From DATFVJ01 sp035517695 (GTDB taxonomy: Bacteria; Actinomycetota; Actinomycetes; Streptosporangiales; Streptosporangiaceae), in the NCBI GenBank assembly GCA_035517695.1, contig DATIYI010000193.1, forward strand, positions 1-64,000: 64,000 nt of DNA. The letters run 5' to 3'. This document shows, piece after piece, positions 50,452-57,445 of this stretch. Both the position numbers and the translations under genes were made by a program. The first letter of the stretch is position 1. Each line of letters starts with the position of its first letter. A model generated the notes under the pieces. It was given only the letters and a program-made list of their open reading frames with translations. It was not told the DNA's origin and searched no databases.

Positions 50452-50493
50452 GCACACTGATGCAAGCACACTGATGCAAGCACACTGATGCAA
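50452..50493. repeat. three perfect 14-bp repeats upstream of hydA
   Basis: GCACACTGATGCAA three times head to tail, 89-130 bp before the hydA start, between hydA and the upstream universal stress protein remnant. Could be a protein-binding array or a slippage product. Confidence 0.9.
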
Positions 50494-50527
50494 CAGTAAT
50501 GAATCAGCGGCGCAGTGCGCTGCGGCG

Positions 50528-50800
50528 CTAACCGGGGCCGATCATCGCGACAGGGCACGTTGCCTGCTCGAGCACGGCCTCGCTGACCGAGCCGAGCAGC
50601 AAACCCGGGACCCGCCGAGCCCCCGCGCGCCGACGACGAGCAGGCCCGCGGTCCGCGCAGGTTCCGCAAAGCGCGACGCGCGGCGCGTCGGGCACGAACC
50701 ACGGCGAGCCGTCCACGCCGACCACGACGGGGCCGCCGCGCCAGCATCCGGCGCCCGTGACAACCTCGACAAGACAGGCGGCATACGCGGTCAGCTGTGC
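50528..50800 (-). pseudogene. universal stress protein remnant
   Basis: One frame gives VVVGVDGSP near 50730 and later GLLLGSVSEAVLEQATCPVAMIGPG to the stop, while the conserved segment between them, GLLVVGARGLGGSR, lies in another frame. Most of the central USP domain is missing. Further upstream (about 50810-50880) a second scrap, DGSAASARALVLARAW, also looks USP-derived. The gene is clearly broken. It lies divergent from an intact USP gene, with a DosR-like box between. Confidence 0.75.
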
Positions 50801-50902
50801 GCTAACCGGACCAAGCCCTGGCCAGCACGAGCGCCCGCGCGCTCGCGGCCGAGCCGTCGCGGTCGCTCACCGGGTGGGAGCGCCGGGTGTCACGCCGCGG
50901 TG

Positions 50903-50916
50903 GGGACCTTCTGCCC
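50903..50916 (+). promoter_or_regulatory. DevR/DosR-like box (universal stress protein gene)
   Basis: GGGACCTTCTGCCC, 101 bp before the intact USP start. It keeps the GGGAC half. It is also upstream of the minus-strand USP remnant and hydA, 540 bp from hydA. Confidence 0.6.
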
Positions 50917-51016
50917 TTCCTTCGGCAGACGCGGGCGGGTCAAAGTAGCGGCGTCGGCAGCTCACGCGGATCTGGCGGCGCTGCATACGACATTGCGACG
51001 AGCTGGGAGGCAACAC

Positions 51017-51580
51017 GTGATGAACGCAGTGCCGCTACGGCGGATCGTCGTCGGCGTGAATGGTTCCGATTCGTCACAAGCCGCACTGCGGTGGGCCGCC
51101 GGCGAAGCCAGATTGCGACGTGCGCGACTGCTTGTCGTGCACGTGTGGGACCGTACCCGCCGACAAATCGCGCCTTATGCGGCGCTGGGCGGCCGGCCAA
51201 CTGCGGCACAGGACCGGTCGGCGGCCCGTATCCGGCTGACGCGCGCGGTCCGCGCGGCGTTCGGGTCCGCCACTCCGGCGGATGTCACCACCGAGCTGGC
51301 CGAGGGCCTGGTCGCACGTGTGCTGATCGACCGGGCCGCAGACGCCGAGCTGCTCGTGCTCGGTTCGACGGTCACCGTGCGCTCCCTCGACGCGGCCCCG
51401 TCGGCAGCGGCCACCGCCGGACCGGTCGCGCGGGCCTGCGTCACCCGTACGACGTGCCCGCTGGTGATCGTGACTGCGCCGGCGCCGAGCCCGAACGCCG
51501 TGACCGGTCGCGACGGCGACATAGCCGACATAGCGGGCGTCGCGACCGACGCGTCGGAGGTGACCCGGACGTCAACGTGA
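51017..51580 (+). CDS. universal stress protein (UspA family), single domain
   Basis: A 187-residue USP. RRIVVGVNGSDSSQAALRWAAGEARLRRARLLVVHVW is the N-terminal half with the family Asp replaced by Asn (VNGS for VDGS). The C-terminal half has VLIDRAADAELLVLGSTVTVRS and CPLVIVTAP but lacks the ATP-binding Gly-x2-Gly-x9-Gly-Ser/Thr signature. It is therefore probably non-ATP-binding. GGGAGG precedes GTG 51017 / ATG 51020. USPs are abundant in the mycobacterial DosR regulon. Confidence 0.8.
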   Translation: MMNAVPLRRIVVGVNGSDSSQAALRWAAGEARLRRARLLVVHVWDRTRRQIAPYAALGGRPTAAQDRSAARIRLTRAVRAAFGSATPADVTTELAEGLVARVLIDRAADAELLVLGSTVTVRSLDAAPSAAATAGPVARACVTRTTCPLVIVTAPAPSPNAVTGRDGDIADIAGVATDASEVTRTST

Positions 51581-51635
51581 GCGGCGCGCGGGCCGCCAGC
51601 CTTGTCAGCCCGGCGGGTCAGCCCGGCGGGTCAGT

Positions 51636-52607
51636 TCACGGAGTCTCCAGGATGTCGGTGAACGGCCGGCGCGCTGTCCCTGCGGCAGGCGGCCCGTAGC
51701 CGAGCCGGATGATCATTTGCGGATGCTCCTGCCAGGGCCACCAGCCGCCCGTCATGCGCATCTCGTGCAGTTCGATCGGCTGATACAGGAACGAGGCCGC
51801 GACTCCGTGCCAGGTAGCGGTCAGCAGTACGCGCTGCAGCGCCTGGCCGGCCCGCAGCCAGTCGGCGGGCTGATCCTGTGCGGTAGAGAGGATCGCGAGC
51901 TGTGGCCTGCCCTCGAAGTGGTCCACCGGCCGCCCAGGCTCGGGCCGGCCGCTGCCGAGATCGCGGACGGGGGCGGGCTCGGTGTCCGGGCGCGGACCGA
52001 GTACGTGCGGCGGCACGCCATCGCCCGCAGCGTTTGCTGAGATCCACTGCCGCATCTCGCTGAGATGCACGGGATCGCAGGCCAGTACCCGCTCGACCTC
52101 AGCGACGAGATCAAGCACCTGCATGGTCTGCGCCCGGTTCAGCGTCCGGAAGGCGGCGTACTCGAGGCTGGCCGCCCGCTCGAGTTCGGCGCGTACGGGA
52201 TCGGGGACAGGGCGGTCCGCGAACGGGGCGCGGTTAGTGTGCCGCGCAGGGATCGCCTCGAAGAGTTCTTGCTCGGCCACCGTGGCTGAGCGCCCTTCCG
52301 CAAGCTGCACGACGGCGAGCAAGGTTGGCTCGTGAGCAGGATCGGGCAGCGCCCAGACCAGCGGCTTGAGGCCCGCCATGCGGATCGCGAGCCGCAGGTT
52401 GTACAGGGCAGCGCCGCAGCTCAGGTGCAGCGCGTGGCCGCGCGGATCGGCGACCCAGAGCATCCGGTCCGGATCGCCGCGTAGCTCGATGAGATCGTCG
52501 CCAGTGACGCGGAACCGCCACGGCTGGGTGTTGTGGATCGACGGCGCGGCCTCAGCAGCGCTAATAAGGCGCCTGAGCCCCATTTCATCCTTCAGCGGGC
52601 TCTGCAT
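51636..52607 (-). CDS. Acg-type nitroreductase-like protein 1
   Basis: A 323-residue protein of the Acg family (M. tuberculosis Rv2032, Rv3127, Rv3131), DosR-induced. LISAAEAAPSIHNTQPWRFRV is the FMN-site hallmark, with HALHLSCGAALYNLRLAIR, ARHTNRAPFADRPVP and RAGQALQRVLLTATWHGVAASFLYQPIE. Acg proteins sequester FMN with a lid and may lack nitroreductase activity. GGAGG precedes ATG 52607. It lies 84 bp after paralogue 2 in the same direction, so the two are likely co-transcribed. Confidence 0.85.
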   Translation of the reverse strand: MQSPLKDEMGLRRLISAAEAAPSIHNTQPWRFRVTGDDLIELRGDPDRMLWVADPRGHALHLSCGAALYNLRLAIRMAGLKPLVWALPDPAHEPTLLAVVQLAEGRSATVAEQELFEAIPARHTNRAPFADRPVPDPVRAELERAASLEYAAFRTLNRAQTMQVLDLVAEVERVLACDPVHLSEMRQWISANAAGDGVPPHVLGPRPDTEPAPVRDLGSGRPEPGRPVDHFEGRPQLAILSTAQDQPADWLRAGQALQRVLLTATWHGVAASFLYQPIELHEMRMTGGWWPWQEHPQMIIRLGYGPPAAGTARRPFTDILETP

Positions 52608-52691
52608 CCCGACCTCCGTCAATTGTCAGCCGAGCGTCTCGCGCGTTCCCTCTCGTCCGGTTGGTCACGCGCGCCTGGGCAGCCCGGCAGA

Positions 52692-53699
52692 CTACGGTCC
52701 ATCAAGCACCTCGGAGACCGGCCGGCGCGGCGACGGGTGCGCCGCGGTGCCGTAACCGAGCCGCAACACCATCTGGGGGTGTTCGATGCCGGAACCTGGG
52801 TCGCGAATGAGCCAAGCGTCGGCGGTCTCGAGTCCCTGGGTGAGGTGCCCCACCGCCACGCCGCGCGCGGTAGCGAGCAGCAGTAGCCGTTGCAGCGCCT
52901 GACCGGCCCGCAGCCAGTCGGCCCGGCTGCCGAAGCGCGTAGAGAGCACAGCGAGCTGTGGGGACGCCTCGAACCGCGCGTAGCTCGCGTCGCCGGGCGG
53001 CAGCCCAAGGGTGAAGTCGCGTAGCGGTAGTGAGCCATCCGCAACCCGCGGGCCGAACGCGCTGGCGGGTATCCCGTCCCGATCTCGCTGGCCGCCCGTC
53101 CACTTGGCGAGTTCAGACCGATAGCCGGGTTGATCACGCTGCAGGCGGTCTGCCGCGGCGGTCAGGCTAAGCACCCGCTCGGCCGCGGCCTGGCCGAGAA
53201 TGTGCAGTGCGGCACCTTCGAGCCGCGCCGCCTCCACCAGTTCGGCGAGCACGCCGGTCGGGACCGGCCGGTCACTGAACGGGTTCCTGTTGGTGTGCCG
53301 CTCGCCGATGACGGCGAAAAGCTCCCGTTCGGTTTCCCCGGGACGGTACCGGCCCGCTAGCCGCACGGTGGCGAGCAGCAGGGGCTCATGGCCGCGCGGC
53401 AGCAGGCGTACGACCGGCTCGCGCTCCGACACGGCGATGGCGAGGCGCAAATTGAAGAGGGCGGCACCGCACGCGATGTGGACGGCGCGGCCCTGCGGGT
53501 CGGCGTGCGGCAGCGTGCGCGCCGGATCAGCGTAAAGCTCGATCGTTTGGTCGGCCTCGCGATAGTGGAACCGCCACGGCTGGGTATTGTGCATCGACGG
53601 TGCCGTCACCGCTGCCTGGAGCAACCGCACGATGGCCTGCCGGGTCGGTACCGACGGCCTGGCGGCCCGCCCCTTGTCGCGCACCGTCTGACCCATCAT
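52692..53699 (-). CDS. Acg-type nitroreductase-like protein 2
   Basis: A 335-residue paralogue: LLQAAVTAPSMHNTQPWRFHY, AVHIACGAALFNLRLAIAV, ERHTNRNPFSDRPVPTGVLAELVEAA, WLRAGQALQRLLLLATARGVAVGHLTQGLE, and a shared ending MVLRLGYG…RRPVSEVLDGP. ATG 53699 or 53696 is chosen; upstream in-frame sequence is low complexity. A strong DosR-like box lies 36 bp before the start, a spacing typical of activated promoters. Confidence 0.85.
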   Translation of the reverse strand: MMGQTVRDKGRAARPSVPTRQAIVRLLQAAVTAPSMHNTQPWRFHYREADQTIELYADPARTLPHADPQGRAVHIACGAALFNLRLAIAVSEREPVVRLLPRGHEPLLLATVRLAGRYRPGETERELFAVIGERHTNRNPFSDRPVPTGVLAELVEAARLEGAALHILGQAAAERVLSLTAAADRLQRDQPGYRSELAKWTGGQRDRDGIPASAFGPRVADGSLPLRDFTLGLPPGDASYARFEASPQLAVLSTRFGSRADWLRAGQALQRLLLLATARGVAVGHLTQGLETADAWLIRDPGSGIEHPQMVLRLGYGTAAHPSPRRPVSEVLDGP

Positions 53700-53734
53700 G
53701 TCCGCAGGATTTACGCACCCGACGGGCACTGGTA

Positions 53735-53748
53735 GGGGCGTTGGTCCT
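53735..53748 (-). promoter_or_regulatory. DevR/DosR-like box (Acg pair / devS intergenic)
   Basis: GGGGCGTTGGTCCT, nearly identical to the box at 40687. A further inverted repeat TGGTCC-N8-GGACCA overlaps it at 53742-53761. Located in the 297-bp divergent region between the Acg operon and the histidine kinase gene; no gene is otherwise seen there. Confidence 0.7.
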
Positions 53749-53996
53749 GCACCTGGGACCAGTGTTGGGGCGCGCGTGCGCAGCCTCTGCCGCCCGTGCA
53801 GTGGGCGTGGTGCCCGCGAGGACACGCCGGCTGCATGCCCCCGGTGACCGCCCTTTGCGGTGCTGAACTGTTACGAAGCCACCCAGTCGGAATGTGGTGG
53901 CGCCTTGATGCGCTACCAATCGTTACGGGCTAACGTGAGGGTCACGGCGTCGCAGCGGGTTCCGCGCTGCCTGTCGCGCATTCAGGAGAACTGAAT

Positions 53997-55769
53997 TTGG
54001 ACTCTGCGCAAGCCCATCCCGTGCTGCCTCATCTGCGCCTCGACGAGCTTCTCGCTGAGGTGCAGAGCAGGCTGCAAGCTGTGCTCGCGGCCCGCGACCG
54101 CATGCACGGCCTGCTCGAGGCGGTCGTTATGGTGGGCGGCCATCTCGACCTGGAGACGGTGCTGAAGAGGATCGTCGAGGCAGCGGTCGCGTTGGTCGAC
54201 GCGAGGTACGGCGCGCTCGGCGTGATCGGCGAGGACAAGCAGCTCGCCGAGTTCGTTCCAGTCGGCCTCGACGACAGTGAGATCGTTGCGATCGATCACT
54301 GGCCGGAAGGGCGCGGGCTGCTCGGCCTGCTCATCCATGATCCGCAGACGCTGCGGATCGCCGAGATATCGGAGCACCCGGATTCGTTCGGGTTCCCGGC
54401 AGGGCACCCGCCCATGCATAGCTTCCTCGGCGCGCCCATCCGGGTCCGCGACGAGGTGTTTGGCAACATCTACCTCACCGAGAAGGCCGGCGGAGGCAGT
54501 TTCGACGAGGACGACGAGGCAGTCCTCAGCGCGCTCGCGGCGGCGGCCGGCGTGGCCGTGGAGAACGCACGCCTCTACGACGAGGCGCAGCGTCAGCAGC
54601 GCTGGCTGCGCGCGTCAGGCGAAGTCACCTCCCGGCTGCTTTCCGGCACCGAGCCTGAAGAGGTGCTGAGCTTGATCACCCGGCTGGCCGGCGACCTCGC
54701 GGGCGCGGATCTTGTCGTGCTTGCCCTCCCTGACGAGGACAAGAAGCGCCTTGTCATCGAGTACGCGACGGGGGAGCGCGCCGACGACGGCCGTGGCCTC
54801 GTGTTTCCGACGGAAGAATCACTGTCGGGAAAGGTACTCGCGACCGGTGAGCCTGTGACCGTGGCCGACTTCAGCCACGACGAGCGTGCCGCCGAGGCGG
54901 CACGTGACGCGCTGGGAATTGGACCCGCGGTGGTGGTGCCCCTGGGCACGCCGGGCAATGTGCGTGGCGTGCTCACCGCCGGCCGCACACCTGGCCGCCA
55001 GCCATTCGCGCCCGCCGCGGCCGAGATGATCGCGACGTTCGCCGCGCAGGCGGCGGTCGCGGTCGAGCTTGCGGAACACCGCCGCGAGACGGAACGGCTG
55101 TCCGTCTTCGAGGACAGGGACCGCATCGCCCGTGACTTGCACGATCTGGTGATCCAGCGGCTCTACGCGACCGGCATGTCGCTTGAGGGCGCCACGCCCC
55201 TGATCACCAGGCCCGAGGTGGCGAACCGCGTGCGCACGGCCGTGGACGCGATGGACGAGACGATAAAGGACATCAGGGCGACCATCTTCGCGCTGCAGGC
55301 GCGCAGCACGGAAAAGCCGCCGGGCACGCGCGCGCGTATCCTAGCGGTGGCGGACGAGATGGGCGGCCCGCTCGGCTTCGCCCCGTCCCTGCGCCTGAGT
55401 GGCCCGCTCGACGATCAGATCGCGGGCGAACTCGCTGAGCATGTGCTCACGGCACTGCGGGAGGCGCTGTCCAATGTCGCGCGGCACGCGGACGCCAGCC
55501 GCGTCGATGTCACGATCGAGATCACCAGCACGGAATCGGGCGCCGGGACCATGGCGGGGAACATCGCCATCCTCCGGGTGCGTGACAACGGGATCGGTAT
55601 CAACGACGTCGTCAAGCGCAGCGGCCTGCGCAACCTCGCTGCCCGCGCCGCCCACCTCGGCGGCACCATGCAGGTGGGGCCGCACCCGGACGGGGGCACC
55701 CTGCTCGAGTGGAAGGTCCCGCTGCTAGGCGCGCGCTCGGCGGCGCCGGCTGCTCGAAGGACCCGCTGA
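53997..55769 (+). CDS. devS: DevS/DosT-like GAF sensor histidine kinase
   Basis: A 590-residue kinase. GAF1 (about 40-195) contains GFPAGHPPMHSFLGAPIRVRDEVFGNIYLTEK; by alignment with M. tuberculosis DosS, His137 corresponds to the haem-ligand His149. GAF2 (about 215-360) follows. The HisKA_3 helix DRDRIARDLHDLVIQRLYATGMSLEG carries phospho-acceptor His382, and the ATPase domain has ALREALSNVARHADASRVDV and a terminal GGTLLEWKVPL. It is predicted to sense O2/NO/CO or redox through haem and phosphorylate the DevR-like regulator. TTG 53997 follows AGGAGA. The cognate regulator gene is 0.6 kb away in opposite orientation rather than in an operon. Confidence 0.9.
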   Translation: MDSAQAHPVLPHLRLDELLAEVQSRLQAVLAARDRMHGLLEAVVMVGGHLDLETVLKRIVEAAVALVDARYGALGVIGEDKQLAEFVPVGLDDSEIVAIDHWPEGRGLLGLLIHDPQTLRIAEISEHPDSFGFPAGHPPMHSFLGAPIRVRDEVFGNIYLTEKAGGGSFDEDDEAVLSALAAAAGVAVENARLYDEAQRQQRWLRASGEVTSRLLSGTEPEEVLSLITRLAGDLAGADLVVLALPDEDKKRLVIEYATGERADDGRGLVFPTEESLSGKVLATGEPVTVADFSHDERAAEAARDALGIGPAVVVPLGTPGNVRGVLTAGRTPGRQPFAPAAAEMIATFAAQAAVAVELAEHRRETERLSVFEDRDRIARDLHDLVIQRLYATGMSLEGATPLITRPEVANRVRTAVDAMDETIKDIRATIFALQARSTEKPPGTRARILAVADEMGGPLGFAPSLRLSGPLDDQIAGELAEHVLTALREALSNVARHADASRVDVTIEITSTESGAGTMAGNIAILRVRDNGIGINDVVKRSGLRNLAARAAHLGGTMQVGPHPDGGTLLEWKVPLLGARSAAPAARRTR

Positions 55770-55880
55770 ATACCACCGCGTGAGTCGGGGCCAGCCGATC
55801 GCCGGGCGATGACCCGTTGGCGGGTGGCCTTTCCGGCTCATGGTTCAGGCCAGCTGACACGGGTGGGGATCACCGCGTGA

Positions 55881-56321
55881 TCAGGCGAGCTTCTGCGCCG
55901 GCAGCATGTGCTCGAGGCGGCGGCCTGAGACAAGCTCGGCAGTAATGCAGACGAGATGGTCGTACTGCAGTGGCGCCCAGGTCGCGAGCGGCAGTTTCCG
56001 CAGCAGCGCGAGCTCGGCGGGATCGACGACCTCGCGCGCGTGGCCGATGGCCGTAACGCTCCAGCCAGTGCGCGCGAACTGGTCCACCTCGTCGACCTCG
56101 AAAGCGACCACCGAATGGTGCAAAGCGGCGAGCAGCTTGCCACCTTCACCGGTACGGATGACGATTTCGTCACCGTTGAGGATGAAGTTAACTGGCCGGA
56201 CCGCAGGCAGCGCGTTCTCGGTAAAGACGACGCGGCCGATCGGCACGGTGGCGAGTAACGTCAGGCACTCGCCGCGGGTGAGCACGCTGAGGGTGGGCGT
56301 GCTGGGTTCGTGCATGTTCAC
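55881..56321 (-). CDS. pyridoxamine 5'-phosphate oxidase-like flavin protein
   Basis: A 146-residue split-barrel protein: TRGECLTLLATVPIGRVVFTENALPAVRPVNFILNGDEIVIRT, then VVAFEVDEVDQFARTGWSVTAIGHAREVVD. This fold binds FMN or F420; many actinobacterial members are F420-dependent reductases, and a DosR-regulon member is M. tuberculosis Rv3129 beside devR. A box lies 31 bp upstream. The gene sits between devS and devR, on the devR strand but with its own box. Confidence 0.8.
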   Translation of the reverse strand: MNMHEPSTPTLSVLTRGECLTLLATVPIGRVVFTENALPAVRPVNFILNGDEIVIRTGEGGKLLAALHHSVVAFEVDEVDQFARTGWSVTAIGHAREVVDPAELALLRKLPLATWAPLQYDHLVCITAELVSGRRLEHMLPAQKLA

Positions 56322-56351
56322 AGGGTCTAGACCAGCGCCCCTTGTCGCCCA

Positions 56352-56365
56352 GGGCCGAAAGTCCC
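56352..56365 (-). promoter_or_regulatory. DevR/DosR-like box (PNPOx-like gene)
   Basis: GGGCCGAAAGTCCC within the near-perfect palindrome CCAGGGCCGAAAGTCCCTGG, 31 bp before the start codon. The most symmetric box in the window. Confidence 0.75.
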
Positions 56366-56385
56366 TGGTTCAGTACGGACCGTGG

Positions 56386-57069
56386 TCATTCGGCTTCGCC
56401 CGGGTCGTCTTGTTCGTGCAGGCGGGCCGCGTAGGCGGCGGCCTGCGTACGACGCTGCATGCCCAGCTTGGCGAACAGCGAGGAGACGTAGTTCTTCACC
56501 GTCTTCTCTGCGAGGAACATCCGCTCGCCGATCTGGCGGTTCGTCAGGCCCTCGCCGATCAGCTCAAGGATCCGGCGCTCCTGCCCGGAGAGCCCGGCAA
56601 GCGGGTCGGGCTGACGTGCGTTGCTGCGCAGCCGCTCCATGACCTGGCTGGCGGCACGTGGATCGAGCATGGACTGCCCGGAGGCGACCGTGCGCACCGC
56701 GCCGACCAGGTCGGTGCCGCGGATCTGCTTGAGCACGTATCCGGCGGCCCCCGCCATGATCGCGTCAAAGAGCGCGTCGTCGTCGGTGAAGGAGGTGAGC
56801 ATCAGGCAGGCCACGTCGGGCATGCGGGAACGGATTTCCCTGCAGACTGTGACGCCGTCGCCATCCGGCAGCCGAACATCGAGAACCGCGACGTCGGGCC
56901 GCAGAGCCGGGATGCGTGCGAGCGCGGAGGTGGCGGTTCCCGCCTCCCCCACGACAGACAGATCCGGCTCGGCCTCGAGTAGATCGCGCACACCCCGCCG
57001 GACGATCTCGTGATCGTCAAGCAGGAACACACGTATGCTTCTTGACTGTTCCGCTGCTGTGGGCACCAC
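56386..57069 (-). CDS. devR: DevR/DosR-like NarL-family response regulator
   Basis: A 227-residue regulator. The receiver (about 11-130) has acidic DDHE, phospho-acceptor Asp64 in VAVLDVRLPDGDG, Thr in MLTSFTDDDA, and Lys in GYVLKQIRG. A linker leads to the LuxR-type HTH (about 155-215): LSGQERRILELIGEGLTNRQIGERMFLAEKTVKNYVSSLFAKLGMQRRTQAA, nearly identical to the DNA-binding helix of M. tuberculosis DosR (EKTVKNYVS…LAKLGM.RRTQAA). This supports recognition of a GGGAC-type box, as found across the island. ATG/GTG 57069; an AGGACCTTCGGCCT element 32 bp upstream suggests autoregulation. Confidence 0.95.
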   Translation of the reverse strand: MVPTAAEQSRSIRVFLLDDHEIVRRGVRDLLEAEPDLSVVGEAGTATSALARIPALRPDVAVLDVRLPDGDGVTVCREIRSRMPDVACLMLTSFTDDDALFDAIMAGAAGYVLKQIRGTDLVGAVRTVASGQSMLDPRAASQVMERLRSNARQPDPLAGLSGQERRILELIGEGLTNRQIGERMFLAEKTVKNYVSSLFAKLGMQRRTQAAAYAARLHEQDDPGEAE

Positions 57070-57100
57070 AACAGCCTAGCCACCCACGGTGGCGCGGTTA

Positions 57101-57114
57101 AGGACCTTCGGCCT
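57101..57114 (-). promoter_or_regulatory. DevR/DosR-like box (devR autoregulatory)
   Basis: AGGACCTTCGGCCT within the palindromic AAGGACCTTCGGCCTT, 32 bp upstream of devR. It differs from GGGACCTTCGTCCC (36634) at three positions. Confidence 0.6.
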
Positions 57115-57231
57115 TACTGTGCAGGACAGACGGCCCGGTCACAAGGGGAGCCCAGGCCGTCCACCACCCGTCTTTGCCCCGGTCACCATCGTCCCCGCGA
57201 AGAAGGAAGGCTGGCTCCGGGGGGATCTGTG

Positions 57232-57271
57232 CTGTATTACCCGAGGGGGTCGTCCCCCTGGGGTAATACAG
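57232..57271. repeat. 40-nt inverted repeat upstream of AMP ligase
   Basis: Arms of 18 nt (57232-57249, beginning CTGTATTACCC; 57254-57271, ending GGGTAATACAG) pair with a single mismatch around a TCGT loop. It lies in the 376-bp gap between devR and the AMP ligase. It could be a very stable transcript hairpin, a large operator (outer GTATTACCC/GGGTAATAC), or a trace of a small transposable element. The rest of 57070-57445 has no gene. Confidence 0.85.
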
Positions 57272-57445
57272 TACGGCTACGCTGACGTGGCAGTAGCTTG
57301 CTGCGAAGGACACTGGAAGCTGCGACGCGACGCAGCGTGCTGCGAGGTGCGGCTGCTGCTATGTAGCACGCGGTAGGGTCGGCTTGCGCAACACCTGCAC
57401 GCAGCTCACGGTGTCATGAGCACCCCATTCGCCTGGGAGGTGGCC

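Noticed and set aside
50900..51016. Upstream start of the USP gene at 50900
   Set aside because: It would place the DevR-like box inside the gene; GTG 51017/ATG 51020 has a GGGAGG site and matches USP N-termini.
53742..53761. TGGTCC-N8-GGACCA as a separate regulator site
   Set aside because: It overlaps the DevR-like box at 53735-53748 and has the half-sites in opposite polarity; it may be a by-product of the box, so it was not listed separately.
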